Part shown: in pieces, positions 42,997 through 51,691 of the stretch
How the letters are laid out: each line of letters starts with the position of its first letter
How positions within the stretch are numbered: the stretch's first letter is position 1
NCBI RefSeq assembly: GCF_018398315.1
Contig: NZ_JAHBRW010000001.1
Span: forward strand, 3,542,501-3,606,500
Reading direction: 5' to 3'
Origin: Chelatococcus sp. YT9
GTDB lineage: Bacteria > Pseudomonadota > Alphaproteobacteria > Rhizobiales > Beijerinckiaceae
DNA: 64,000 nt
Notes under the pieces: generated by a model
Database searches by the model: none
What the model was told of the DNA's origin: nothing
The model's input: only the letters and a program-made list of their open reading frames with translations
Made by a program: the position numbers and the translations under genes

Positions 42997-43887
42997 TCAG
43001 TCGTTCAGATACTCCGCGGCGCAGGCTTCGAGCTTCCGCCAATCGTTGGCGTCCAGCTTGCGGAAAGGCGCGCGGCATTCGCCACAATCGAAGCCCCTGA
43101 GCTTCAGGAAGCCCTTGGTGGCCGGGAACACGCCGACGTCGATCAGTACTTCGATGACCCGATTGGCGCGCTTCTGCAGGGCAAGCGCATCGGCCATGCG
43201 ACCTTCGTGGAAAGCCGTGTACAGCGCCACAAAAAGATGCCCCATGAAATTGTAGGTGGTTCCAATGGCGCCATCGGCGCCCATGGCGAGGCCGCCTAGG
43301 CACATCTCGTCATAGCCGTTGTAGATCACGGCGTCAGGACGATGCGTCTTGAAGCGTTCGAGTTGGAAGAAATCCTGCGAAGTGTGCTTGATGCCGATGA
43401 CGCGGGGATCATCGAGCAGTTGCAGGATCTCATTTGGCCCGAGCTTGCCCGTGCGGCCGCCGAAATTATAGACAATGACGGGAAGTGGTGTCGCCGCCGC
43501 CAGCGTCTTGTAGTGCGCGATCAACTCGGCGGCGGAGAAATCGTAGTAGAATGGCGGGATGGCCGAAACGGCATCAAACCCGGCATCGGCCGCCGACCGG
43601 GCAATGGTGAGCGTATCCTCGGTGGCGATGGTGCCGACATGGGCAATCAGTGTGCCGCGGCCACGGGTCGCGCGAGCGACACCGGCGATGAGGCGCCCCC
43701 GCTCCTCCGGCGTTTGCAAGAAGGCCTCGCCTGTGCTTCCTCCCACGTAAAAGCCCGCCACCCCCTGGCCGAGTTCATGGTCGACGAGGCCGGCAATGAT
43801 CTCGTCGTTGATGCTGAAATCAGCGCGATAGGGCGTGACGAGTGCCGACAAGATGCCACCGAACTTCTGGGCCGGGGACTGGGTCAC
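42997..43887 (-). CDS. nanA: N-acetylneuraminate lyase-like aldolase (module B)
   Basis: A 296-residue NAL/DapA-family enzyme. It has the substrate motif GGSTGEAFLQT (GSTGE at 50-54), Tyr 140 in VIVYNFGGRTGK, the Schiff-base Lys 167 in VIGIKHTSQDF, and IYNGYDEMCLGGLAMGADGAIGTTYN. The last segment is close to the sialic-acid lyase group. Family enzymes cleave N-acetylneuraminate to N-acetylmannosamine and pyruvate. The start is GTG 43887 with AGGAG 7 nt upstream; the frame extends to 44016 without similarity. It is next to a NanR-like regulator, but no nanE, nanK or sialidase gene is in the window, so the true substrate may be another keto-sugar acid. Confidence 0.8.
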   Translation of the reverse strand: MTQSPAQKFGGILSALVTPYRADFSINDEIIAGLVDHELGQGVAGFYVGGSTGEAFLQTPEERGRLIAGVARATRGRGTLIAHVGTIATEDTLTIARSAADAGFDAVSAIPPFYYDFSAAELIAHYKTLAAATPLPVIVYNFGGRTGKLGPNEILQLLDDPRVIGIKHTSQDFFQLERFKTHRPDAVIYNGYDEMCLGGLAMGADGAIGTTYNFMGHLFVALYTAFHEGRMADALALQKRANRVIEVLIDVGVFPATKGFLKLRGFDCGECRAPFRKLDANDWRKLEACAAEYLND

Positions 43888-43927
43888 TGAAAATCTCCTT
43901 GGATGATGTCTGCCCGGGCCATGCGAC

Positions 43928-44641
43928 TCAATTACGGGCGTAGCGGTTGTAAGCTTCCTCGAGGTGCCGGCGCATGGCTTCCGCGGCAGCGTCGGCATTG
44001 CGTCCGGCAATGGCATCGAAAATGGCGAGATGCCCGGCGTAGCTCATGCGATTATTGGTCTCGGGATCATCCAGAGGGGGGCGTTGCCCGATGATCCACT
44101 CCACCGCCGCATCGTGCATGGCAACGAAGACAGGGTTGGCCGGCATTTCAGCAAGCACGCGGTGAAACGCGGCATCTGTGAGAGCGAATTGCCGCTCATT
44201 GCCGATCTCCGCCTCGTTGCGCTGCAGCGCGTCGCGCAATACCGCAATTTGCTGGTCGGTAGCATTGGCACAGGCGTAACGGACGAGTCCCATTTCAAGG
44301 AAAAGGCGCACCTGCTCGAAGTGCCGGACTGCGCCGGCCTGCTCCAACCAGTGACGAACGGTGCTGTCGAGCTCGCGCAGGACCTGGCGCGCCGTAGGCT
44401 CCGTCACCCGCGGGCGCTCGCCAGTCGCAAGCCGAACGAGGCCGATGCGCTGCAATGCATAGAGTGCCTCGCGGATCGAGGGACGGCCCACGCCGAACAG
44501 CGTCATCAGTTCACGCTCGGAGGGCAGTGGTGATCCCGGCGGGAACGTGCCATCGCGGATTGCTGCTTCAAGCCGCTGCACGACCTCGTCCGACAGCTTG
44601 CGCCGCGCAATGGGGCCAAGCTTTTGATCCGAATCGCTCAT
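43928..44641 (-). CDS. nanR: NanR-like GntR/FCD regulator (module B)
   Basis: A 237-residue GntR-family regulator. The start GPIARRKLSDEVVQRLE, the DNA-binding SERELMTLFGVGRPSIREAL and the following GERPRVTEP resemble NanR. The FCD domain includes HFEQVRLFLEMGLVRYAC and DAAFHRVLAEMPANPVFVAMH, which also match NanR almost residue by residue over short stretches. NanR represses sialic-acid genes and is released by Neu5Ac. The ATG at 44641 follows the SDR stop by 7 nt. It is read toward the lyase gene (40-nt gap). NanR-type calls for other sugar acids exist, so ligand identity is unproven. Confidence 0.85.
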   Translation of the reverse strand: MSDSDQKLGPIARRKLSDEVVQRLEAAIRDGTFPPGSPLPSERELMTLFGVGRPSIREALYALQRIGLVRLATGERPRVTEPTARQVLRELDSTVRHWLEQAGAVRHFEQVRLFLEMGLVRYACANATDQQIAVLRDALQRNEAEIGNERQFALTDAAFHRVLAEMPANPVFVAMHDAAVEWIIGQRPPLDDPETNNRMSYAGHLAIFDAIAGRNADAAAEAMRRHLEEAYNRYARN

Positions 44642-44648
44642 ACCGCGC

Positions 44649-45461
44649 CTATTTCCACAGCGTGAAACCACCATCGACGAGAATATCCTGGCCGGTCACA
44701 TAGCTTGACGCCGGCGATGCCAGAAAGAGGATCGCTCCCTTGAGGTCGATGCCATCGCGGCCCATGCGGCCCAGCGCGGTCAGATGGGAATAGTCCGCGA
44801 CGAAGCCGCGCGGCATGTCGGGTCTTTCGAAGCCGCCAGGTGATATCGCATTGACGGTTATGCCCATCGGCGCGAGATAGGCCGCGAGATCGCGCGTCAG
44901 GCCGAGTATTCCCGCCTTGGCCGCGGCGTAATCGACAGGCTGGCCGGCGAGGCCATTGCGATCGTAGATCGAGCGGTCTCTTCCAACATAGGCGGCGATG
45001 GACGCAATCGAAATGATGCGGCCTGACCCTTGCTGCGCCATCAGGCGTCCGGCCTCCCGGCAGCAATAGATGGCGCCGGTCAGATTTGTGCGGATGAGGG
45101 CGTCGATATCAGCGGGGTCGCGCTCGAACAGCCGCGCGACGCTGCCGCCCGAGCCGCCGCCGCTGTTGTTGACGAGAATATCGAGCCGCCCGCCCGTCCA
45201 TTCTGCGACGGCGGTCACCGCATCGCGCACCGGTTCAAAACGGCTCTGATCGAGCGCGATGCCAACCGTTCGCACCCCATAACGATCGGCGATTTCAGCA
45301 GCTGAGCGGCGCGCCTTTTCGCCGTCCCGGGACGTCACGGCCACCGAACAACCTGCTGCGGCGAGAACATCGGCCGCATCACGGCCAAGCTTGCTGGCTC
45401 CGCCCGTCACCAAGGCGAACTTGCCGCTCAAATCGAACAACTGCGCCACGTCCTGATGCAA
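44649..45461 (-). CDS. Short-chain dehydrogenase/reductase (module B)
   Basis: A 270-residue classical SDR. The NAD(P) motif reads TGGASKLGRDAADVL (at about 17-31), with the unusual SKLG where SGIG is common. NNSGGGSGG follows at the NNAG position, then a Ser in IISIASIAAYVG and the catalytic YAAAK (in VDYAAAKAGILGLTRDL). TVNAISPGGF is the usual segment before the substrate loop. The start may be TTG 45461 or GTG 45449. It probably oxidises or reduces a sugar acid, by analogy with gluconate 5-dehydrogenase-like SDRs. The gene is divergent from the ABC operon at 45687. Confidence 0.85.
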   Translation of the reverse strand: MHQDVAQLFDLSGKFALVTGGASKLGRDAADVLAAAGCSVAVTSRDGEKARRSAAEIADRYGVRTVGIALDQSRFEPVRDAVTAVAEWTGGRLDILVNNSGGGSGGSVARLFERDPADIDALIRTNLTGAIYCCREAGRLMAQQGSGRIISIASIAAYVGRDRSIYDRNGLAGQPVDYAAAKAGILGLTRDLAAYLAPMGITVNAISPGGFERPDMPRGFVADYSHLTALGRMGRDGIDLKGAILFLASPASSYVTGQDILVDGGFTLWK

Positions 45462-45539
45462 CGTTGGCCCCTTCCGTTTTCGTTTCTTGCGCCTCCGGAC
45501 CGCGTTCCCCGGTCCTCTTGCAAAGTTCGTTCAGTCTGC

Positions 45540-45573
45540 CCTTGACACCATCATGCCGTCAAGGTGTTATACC
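45540..45573 (+). promoter_or_regulatory. Promoter and operator-like repeat of the module B ABC operon
   Basis: TTGACA at 45542-45547, 17-nt spacer, TGTTAT at 45565-45570: a strong sigma70-like promoter. An inverted repeat (CCTTGAC at 45540-45546 and GTCAAGG at 45558-45564) covers the -35 and spacer. GGTATA on the minus strand (45573-45568), in the context TGGTATAAC, overlaps the -10. GGTATA is the repeat unit bound by E. coli NanR; here there is only one copy. Confidence 0.55.
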
Positions 45574-45686
45574 AAAACCAAGAGAAAAGATCTTGAAGAT
45601 CACAAGGAGCGACGAACCATGCGAGGCGGCGGGCCAGAGGGCCAAGCCGAGGAGCGCATGGCGACGCATCTGGCAGGGAAGGGCGC

Positions 45687-46583
45687 ATGACAGGGCAATC
45701 CGCGGGACAGGTGTCCTCATCCTCATCCGTCGAGACGAGTGCGCGCGTGGGCGCCGCAGAGCGCACTGCCCTTCAGCAGGGTGCTCCACCCAAGGCCAAC
45801 GCGCTGACGGCTTTTCTCAAACGGCGCAAGCTCGTTCTCATGACATTGATGATCATCCTGATCGCCTGGGAATTGGCGCCCCGCCTGCTTGCGATTCCGG
45901 ATTATCTGCTGCCGCCGCCATCGCAGGTGTTCACGGCCTTTCTCGGCCAGTGGCAGCGAACACTCGCGGCAACGTGGATCACCACATCGGTGATGCTGGG
46001 CGGCTATTTCATTGCAATTGTGGTCTCAATCCCGCTGGCGTTAGCCATCGTCTCCTCACGCGTCGTCGAGGACACGGTTGAGCCGATTATGCTCGTGTTC
46101 CAAGTCATTCCGAAAATTGCCATCGCGCCGCTGTTCATCGTGTGGTTCGGTTTCGGCTACACCCCGAAGACGATGCTGGTCTTTCTGCTCGCTTTCTTCC
46201 CCATCACGCTAAGCGCGGTTGCCGGGTTCCGCGCGGTCGATCCGGACATCATGGATCTCGCGCGCTCAACTGGCACCTCGACCTGGACGATGTTCCGCAA
46301 GATCAAGCTGCCGCAAGCGCTGCCGCAGATCTTCACTGGCCTTAAGGTGGGGGTCGCGCTTGCTTCAACAGGAGCCGTCGTCGCGGAGTTCATCGCGTCG
46401 GACAGGGGGCTCGGCTATCTGCTGCTTGAGTGGCGGGGTGAACTCGACACGCCAATGGTCTTTGCCGGCGTCTTCGTCATCAGTCTCGTTGGCATCATCG
46501 TCTACTATTTCGTCGAGGCAATCGAGCGTTTCACCATTCCCTGGCACGTCTCGCAGCGCGAGCCGGCGGCGATGAGCGCCTGA
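45687..46583 (+). CDS. ABC transporter permease, SsuC/TauC-like (module B)
   Basis: A 298-residue permease with a polar N-terminal tail (about 1-45) and six predicted helices. It has the family core VFQVIPKIAIAPLFIVWFGFG, the EAA loop DPDIMDLARSTGTSTWTMF, and GAVVAEFIASDRGLGYL. It starts at ATG 45687 after AGGGAAGG. It is the first gene of the module B importer operon, downstream of the promoter at 45540-45573. A long tail before the first helix is unusual but not unique. Confidence 0.93.
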   Translation: MTGQSAGQVSSSSSVETSARVGAAERTALQQGAPPKANALTAFLKRRKLVLMTLMIILIAWELAPRLLAIPDYLLPPPSQVFTAFLGQWQRTLAATWITTSVMLGGYFIAIVVSIPLALAIVSSRVVEDTVEPIMLVFQVIPKIAIAPLFIVWFGFGYTPKTMLVFLLAFFPITLSAVAGFRAVDPDIMDLARSTGTSTWTMFRKIKLPQALPQIFTGLKVGVALASTGAVVAEFIASDRGLGYLLLEWRGELDTPMVFAGVFVISLVGIIVYYFVEAIERFTIPWHVSQREPAAMSA

Positions 46584-46729
46584 CCTTTCCGGCCGCGCGG
46601 ACTCACTCGAGCCTGTGCTGCGGCCGGTGCAGTGACGCCGCGGCCTTGTGGCACGCGAAGAAAAGACGCCGATTCCGCGGCGATCTCGGCAGGATATTTC
46701 GTAGAAAAAGGACCTGAGAGGAAACGACC

Positions 46730-47722
46730 ATGTCACCGATAAAAGTGTCAAAGGGGATCAAAGCTTTCACGACCATCGCTGCCGGTTTGATGCTCTCGAC
46801 ATCATTAGCCCAAGCTGCGGACCAGGTCAGTCTGCGCCTCAATACCATTCTCAACGGCTGGCACTGCCCATGGCACATGGCCCGCGACAAGGGTTGGTTC
46901 AAGGAAGCGGGCATCGAGATCAAGGAGATTGGCGAGGGACGTGGCTCGGCTGACACTGCCCAGCTCGTGGCAGCCGGAACGGACACATTCGGGCTCGTCG
47001 ATCCCGCCGTCGTGATTGCTGGCGTGGCGCGCGGCCTTCCGGTGAAGTCCGTCTACAGCCTCATCAACAAGAGCCTGCTCGCCGTCGTGTCGCCTGCCGA
47101 CAAGCCGATCAAGACCGCTGCGGACCTCAAGGGGAAGCAATATGTGACGCTTGCGGGCTCCGGTGCGCTGCAGATGTTCCAAGCCGTGCTGGCCGCCAAC
47201 AAGATGAAGCCTGAAGACGTCAAGATCCTGACCGTCGACCCGGCCGCGCAATATGCGACGCTGATGAGCGGGCAGGTCGATGCCATTCTCATCGGCCTCG
47301 ACGGCGTCCCGGATCTCGAGGCCCGCGGCTTCAAATATCACGCGGTCACCTATCCCGAGCTTGGTGTGAACACGATCTCGTCTTCCGTCGCCACAAAGTC
47401 CGACCTGATCGAGAGCAACCCGGACCTGGTGAAGCGCTTCATCGCGGTGACCCAGCGCGCCTGGGACCACGCCATCAAGAACCCTGACGATGTCGTCAAG
47501 GCCTGCCTCGCGGTCAAGCCGACAAGCTCGGAAGCAGCCTTTCGCAAGCAGCTTACGGACGTGATCGGCGCGCTTCGCTCTGAGAACAACAAGGACAAGC
47601 CGCTCGGCTTCGGCGCCGAGAAGGACTGGCAGATGACGCTGCAGGTGCAGAAGGATTATCGGGGCATCAAGACCGACAAGCCTCTGACGGCCTTCTATAC
47701 GAATGAGTTCGTTCCCCAATGA
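46730..47722 (+). CDS. ABC transporter solute-binding protein, NMT1-like (module B)
   Basis: A 330-residue periplasmic protein with a signal peptide (residues 1-29, cleavage after AQA). The ligand-binding fold shows SLRLNTILNGWHCPWHMARDK, KGWFKEAGIEI, QLVAAGTDTFGLVDPA and VSPADKPIKTAADLKGK, as in SsuA/THI5-type proteins. It shares a fold but little sequence with the module A binding protein, so a different ligand is likely. The ATG has GAGAGGAAACG upstream. Its stop overlaps the ATPase start by 4 nt. Confidence 0.9.
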   Translation: MSPIKVSKGIKAFTTIAAGLMLSTSLAQAADQVSLRLNTILNGWHCPWHMARDKGWFKEAGIEIKEIGEGRGSADTAQLVAAGTDTFGLVDPAVVIAGVARGLPVKSVYSLINKSLLAVVSPADKPIKTAADLKGKQYVTLAGSGALQMFQAVLAANKMKPEDVKILTVDPAAQYATLMSGQVDAILIGLDGVPDLEARGFKYHAVTYPELGVNTISSSVATKSDLIESNPDLVKRFIAVTQRAWDHAIKNPDDVVKACLAVKPTSSEAAFRKQLTDVIGALRSENNKDKPLGFGAEKDWQMTLQVQKDYRGIKTDKPLTAFYTNEFVPQ

Positions 47723-48627
47723 GCAACGTCGCGATCTTCGAGCGCAAGGGCGCGGATACCAATGCACGTCACGGGATATCGGAGCGCGGAATGACTGCAG
47801 CGGCAACGCTCGCCTCAAGCACGCAGGACGCCGGCATCGTCGTCAAGGGCGTCTCGAAGATCTTCGACAGTGAGGGGCGCCGGGTCGAGGCGCTCCTCGA
47901 TATTGATCTTGAGATCGGCAGGGGTGAATTCGTCTCGATCGTAGGACCTTCCGGTTGCGGCAAGAGCACCTTGCTGCGGTTAATCGCGGGACTAATGCCA
48001 ACATCGAGCGGCCAGATCTCGGTGGCCGGCAAGGTCGTCGCTCAGCCCATAACCGATGTCGGCATCGTTTTTCAGAAGCCGGTTCTTCTGGAGTGGCGCA
48101 GTGTGATTGACAATCTGCTTCTCCAGCCTGAGTTGCGCGGGCTTGATCCCGCGGCTTATCGCGATCGTGCCATCGATCTCCTGGCCGCTGTCGGGCTCAA
48201 CGGCTTCGAGGATGTCTATCCGCGCCAATTGTCCGGAGGCATGCAGCAGCGCGCCTCAATCGCGCGGGCGTTGATCCACGACCCCTCGCTTCTTCTGATG
48301 GACGAGCCTCTCGGCGCGCTCGACGCGCTGACGCGCGAGCAGGTGCGCGTCGACCTCGAGGAGCTGTGGCTTGCCACCGGCAAGACGGTCCTGTTCATCA
48401 CCCACTCGATTGATGAAGCCGTGCTGCTTTCGGATCGCGTCGTCATCATGTCGCCGCGCCCTGGTCGAATCGATCGGATCATCGACATCGACATTCCACG
48501 GCCACGGGGGCTCGAAGGGCGCAATTCCAAAGTCTTCAAGGAAGCGGAAGAAGAAATCACGCGCATTTTCCTTGAGCGCGGTGTGCTGAAGCGTGGCCGG
48601 CCTTTCGCCGCCATCCGCAAGCCGTGA
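47719..48627 (+). CDS. ABC transporter ATPase, SsuB/TauB-like (module B)
   Basis: A 302-residue ATPase. Walker A is GPSGCGKST at about 77-85, the Q loop is IVFQKPVLLEW, the signature is LSGGMQQR, Walker B is LLLMDEPLGALD and the switch His is in FITHSIDEA. The unusual N-terminal extension of about 40 residues (FERKGADTNARHGISERG) precedes the fold. An internal ATG after it (MTAAATLASS, about residue 25) is an alternative start. The 4-nt ATGA overlap with the binding-protein gene favours the long form. Confidence 0.93.
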   Translation: MSNVAIFERKGADTNARHGISERGMTAAATLASSTQDAGIVVKGVSKIFDSEGRRVEALLDIDLEIGRGEFVSIVGPSGCGKSTLLRLIAGLMPTSSGQISVAGKVVAQPITDVGIVFQKPVLLEWRSVIDNLLLQPELRGLDPAAYRDRAIDLLAAVGLNGFEDVYPRQLSGGMQQRASIARALIHDPSLLLMDEPLGALDALTREQVRVDLEELWLATGKTVLFITHSIDEAVLLSDRVVIMSPRPGRIDRIIDIDIPRPRGLEGRNSKVFKEAEEEITRIFLERGVLKRGRPFAAIRKP

Positions 48628-48641
48628 CGGAGACAGGCGCG

Positions 48642-49562
48642 ATGGCAACGCGGCTGCGCGGTAACTGGGCGACCCTGCTGCTGCCGATCGCCGATGATGA
48701 CAGCATCGATTTCAGTCGTCTCAAGGCCGAGATCGATGCGCTGATCGATGCGGAGGTCGACGGCATCTACTCCAACGGTACGGCGGGCGAGTTCCACAAC
48801 CAGACGGAAGCGGAATATGACCGTGTCCAGGCGACACTGGCGAACGCCTGCACGGCCGCCGGCATGCCCTTCGTCATCGGTGCCTGCCATTCCGATCCGA
48901 TGGTGAGCCGTCAGCGTGTGGGCCGAGCGGTTGCGCTCAAGCCGTGCGCCATTCAGATCATCCTGCCCGACTGGTGGCCGCTGACCGATGCGGAAGCGGT
49001 GGACTATCTGGCACTCATCGCCGATGAGGCGAGGGGGGTGCCGCTGGTGCTCTACAATCCGCCGCACGCCAAGCGCGTGCTGACACCGCCCGAATTGCAA
49101 TGGGTGTTGGCGCGGGCGCCAACGGTCGAAGCTGTCAAGCTGGGGGACGGCGATGCCGCCTGGTATGCGAGTGCCCGAGAGCATCTCGACGGCATCTCCC
49201 TGTTCGTGCCGGGACATCACCTAGCGACCGGCATGCACGAGGGGGTGGCCGCCGGTGCCTTCTCCAACGTCGCCTGCCTCAATCCGCGCGGCGCGCAACG
49301 CTGGACCGACCTGATGACAACCGATATCGCGGCCTGCCTCGACATCGAGGAACGCCTGCGGACATTCATCGACACCCATGTCTGGCCGTTCCGCCGTGAC
49401 CATGGCTATTCCAACGCTGCGCTCGACAAGTTGCTGGCAGAAATCGGCGACTGGGCGCCGGTCGGCACGCGGCTGCGCCGTCCTTATCGCTTCATCGAGG
49501 CCAGCGAGGCGCGGCGTCTGCGCCCCGTCGCCCGGCAGGCCGTGCCGGAGCTTTTTGTCTGA
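48642..49562 (+). CDS. DapA-family lyase/dehydratase (module B)
   Basis: A 306-residue dihydrodipicolinate synthase-family enzyme with NGTAGE (45-50), Tyr 138 in LVLYNPPHAKR, the Schiff-base Lys 166 in VEAVKLGDGD, and LPIADDDSIDFSRL. Known members catalyse aldol cleavage or dehydration of keto-acids via a Lys adduct, for example 5-keto-4-deoxyglucarate dehydratase. The ATG at 48642 is preceded by AGGCGCG. A GTG at 48624 overlapping the ATPase stop would add six residues. It is a third DapA-type gene in 12 kb and differs clearly from the other two. Confidence 0.88.
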   Translation: MATRLRGNWATLLLPIADDDSIDFSRLKAEIDALIDAEVDGIYSNGTAGEFHNQTEAEYDRVQATLANACTAAGMPFVIGACHSDPMVSRQRVGRAVALKPCAIQIILPDWWPLTDAEAVDYLALIADEARGVPLVLYNPPHAKRVLTPPELQWVLARAPTVEAVKLGDGDAAWYASAREHLDGISLFVPGHHLATGMHEGVAAGAFSNVACLNPRGAQRWTDLMTTDIAACLDIEERLRTFIDTHVWPFRRDHGYSNAALDKLLAEIGDWAPVGTRLRRPYRFIEASEARRLRPVARQAVPELFV

Positions 49563-50758
49563 TGCCCGTCATTACGGCCGCCCGTCCAATTCTACTGAGC
49601 GCGCCCTACGCGGAGCCTGACAATCTCGAGCGCCGCCGGCACCTGACATCCGGCTACCGCACGGTCGGCCTGGTGGAGATCACCTTTGCTGATGGCTCGA
49701 CGGGTCTCGGCGAAGGGTATCTCGCAGTCTTCGCCCCGCTCGTCTTCGCCGAGATCGTCAAGCTGCTGGCGCCCACGGTCATCGGCCGGGAGGGCGATGC
49801 CATCAGCGCGCGCCTGATCGACCTCAGCCGAATGACCGACTATTGGAGCCTCACGGGCGCGGCACGCCACGTTCTCTCGGCTTTCGAGATCGCGCTGGTG
49901 GATGCCAAGGCCAAGCGCCTCGGCGTGCCGGCCGTGGATCTGTTCGGTGGGCGTACCGTCGAGCGGATCGCCCTTTATGGTAGCGGTGGCGATTCCACGA
50001 CGCCTGCCGCCATGCAGGCCGAGATCGACCTTCTCGCGTCGGAGGGCATCCGGCTGTTCAAGATCCGCGCGCGGCGCGATGAGGTCGAGAAGGCAGTCTG
50101 GACCATGGATCGGGCCGGCGAAGCCGGTATCGCGGTCGCCATCGATATGACGCAGAACCTCGCCAATCCGGCGCAGACCGCGAGCGACGTCATTGCTTTC
50201 GTCGAGGCCGTCCACGGGCAGACCGCGCGCCGCATCACTTTCCTTGAAGAGGCGCTCGGTCCGGCGGATATCGGCTCCTACCGGCTTCTCAGAGGCCGGC
50301 TCGCGACGAAGATCGCGGGCGGGGAGATCGCGACGACGCCGGACGAGTTATGCTGGCGCGTTGCGGAGGGCCTTTACGACATCGTCCAGCCTGATGCGAC
50401 GGTACTAGGAGGCATTGGCGCCGCCATGGATGTCTTTGCGGCGGCGCGGCGGGCGGGGATCGAGACCGTGGTGCACAACTGGGGCGGTGCCGTTTGCCTC
50501 GGTGCCAATTACACCGCGGCTTTCGCCGGCGGCGCGCGTCTTGCCGAATGGCCGATGCCGCGCTTCCCGCTCCGCGACGTCTTGATGCTCTCCGCGCAGC
50601 CTATCATCGATGGCTATCTCCCGGCGCCGACAGCGCCGGGAGTGGGGGTCACGCTGACGCCTGAAATCGAGGCAGCCTACGCCTTCCGTGCCGATGCCGT
50701 CTATGATTGCTTGGGCACTGCCGCGGCTATCGATCCGGCGGTCTGGCGGGTTCATTGA
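49562..50758 (+). CDS. Mandelate racemase/muconate lactonizing family enzyme (module B)
   Basis: A 398-residue enolase-superfamily enzyme. The N-terminal cap contains GLVEITFADGSTGLGEGYL. The barrel carries K-x-R in FKIRA (Lys 167, Arg 169), Asp 195 in AIDMTQN, Glu 229-230 in LEEALG, Glu 255 in GGEIAT, Asp 278 in VQPDATVLGG and His 305 in VHNWGG. The Asp-His pair and K-x-R suggest the mandelate racemase (acid sugar dehydratase-like) subgroup, unlike the Lys-Lys enzyme of module A. Its start shares one base with the lyase stop (TGATG). Dehydration of a sugar acid followed by cleavage by the DapA-type enzyme is a plausible sequence. Confidence 0.88.
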   Translation: MPVITAARPILLSAPYAEPDNLERRRHLTSGYRTVGLVEITFADGSTGLGEGYLAVFAPLVFAEIVKLLAPTVIGREGDAISARLIDLSRMTDYWSLTGAARHVLSAFEIALVDAKAKRLGVPAVDLFGGRTVERIALYGSGGDSTTPAAMQAEIDLLASEGIRLFKIRARRDEVEKAVWTMDRAGEAGIAVAIDMTQNLANPAQTASDVIAFVEAVHGQTARRITFLEEALGPADIGSYRLLRGRLATKIAGGEIATTPDELCWRVAEGLYDIVQPDATVLGGIGAAMDVFAAARRAGIETVVHNWGGAVCLGANYTAAFAGGARLAEWPMPRFPLRDVLMLSAQPIIDGYLPAPTAPGVGVTLTPEIEAAYAFRADAVYDCLGTAAAIDPAVWRVH

Positions 50759-50782
50759 CCCGCCGGTCCGACCTGGCCTCCG

Positions 50783-51691
50783 TCAATCTGTGACCGGGAT
50801 GGCATTGAAGCCATCGGCAAGCTTTTCCAGGCGCGCGAGTCCCGGGAAGGGATAGTGAAAGCCCTGAACCCGCGTACCTTCGGCTGCCAGCTCGGTGTAG
50901 ATTCTAAGGCGTGTCGCGACAGCCATCTCGCCATCATAGTCAAACGCAGCCTGCCAATGCGGGTGGCGTGCGAACAGCGCGGGAAGGTTGGTGACGTCCG
51001 ACTGGATAAACACCGCCTCCCCACCGAACGTTGCGCGGAACGACGTGTAGCCCGGCGTGTGGCCTGGCGTGCCGACGGCTGTGATGCCGGGAGCCACTTC
51101 CTCGTCCCACGCGAAGTGTGTGACCTGACGGTTCAACTGGTCGAACACGCGTCTTGCATTGGTGAAGGCGGCCCTCGCCCGGTCGTTCGGCGCGGCCGCC
51201 ATCTGTGTGTCATCCATCCAGAAATCCCATTCCGCCTGTGGAACGAGGATCTCGGCATTAGGAAAGGCGCGATGTCCGTCGCGGGTCAGGAGGCCATTGA
51301 TGTGGTCGCCATGGAAGTGGGAGATAACCACGGTATCAATCTCACGCCGGTCGATGCCGGCCGCGGTGAGATTGGTCTGAAACCACCCTGACTTGCCGCC
51401 GCTTGCCTCGATATTCGCCTCACCCATGCCGGTATCGATGACGATGCGTCGCGACCCGTTCTCGATCACAATGGGCGTGAAGGTGATCGGCACGATGTCG
51501 GGATCGCCACCTGCCGCGACCAGGGCAGCGCTGACCTCCTCGCGCGGTGCGTTGGGTACAAAACCGTCCGCCAGGGGCATCGGATTGCGGCCGTCGAATA
51601 CAGCGACGACGGTCGCATCGCCCACCGTATAGCGATGGAAGGAGAAGGCTGGTGCCGCGGGGGTATCAGATGATTGAGGCGATACGCTCAT
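50783..51691 (-). CDS. Metallo-beta-lactamase-fold hydrolase (module C)
   Basis: A 302-residue MBL-fold enzyme with the zinc motif VISHFHGDHINGLL (HFHGDH), IVIDTGMGEANIEASGG, the second His in GTPGHTPGYTSF and Asp in IQSDVTNLP. The family includes lactonases, glyoxalase II-like and other hydrolases. MSVSPQ at 51691 is taken as the start; ATGs at 51736 and 51730 are in frame. The gene is convergent with the module B operon (24-nt gap) and lies downstream of the IclR gene in the same direction. Confidence 0.88.
   Translation of the reverse strand: MSVSPQSSDTPAAPAFSFHRYTVGDATVVAVFDGRNPMPLADGFVPNAPREEVSAALVAAGGDPDIVPITFTPIVIENGSRRIVIDTGMGEANIEASGGKSGWFQTNLTAAGIDRREIDTVVISHFHGDHINGLLTRDGHRAFPNAEILVPQAEWDFWMDDTQMAAAPNDRARAAFTNARRVFDQLNRQVTHFAWDEEVAPGITAVGTPGHTPGYTSFRATFGGEAVFIQSDVTNLPALFARHPHWQAAFDYDGEMAVATRLRIYTELAAEGTRVQGFHYPFPGLARLEKLADGFNAIPVTD

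Noticed and set aside
42997-44641. A definite sialic-acid catabolic locus
   Set aside because: Only the lyase and regulator resemble Nan proteins; nanE, nanK, a sialidase and a dedicated sialic-acid transporter are not in the window, so the substrate call is kept open.
45487-45690. A 67-codon open frame in front of the module B permease
   Set aside because: It covers the promoter and operator-like repeat and has no recognisable features. The permease start at 45687 has its own good ribosome-binding site.
46805-47818. A 337-codon minus-strand open frame across the module B binding-protein gene
   Set aside because: It is antisense to a gene with a signal peptide and clear NMT1-type motifs, and shows no family features itself.
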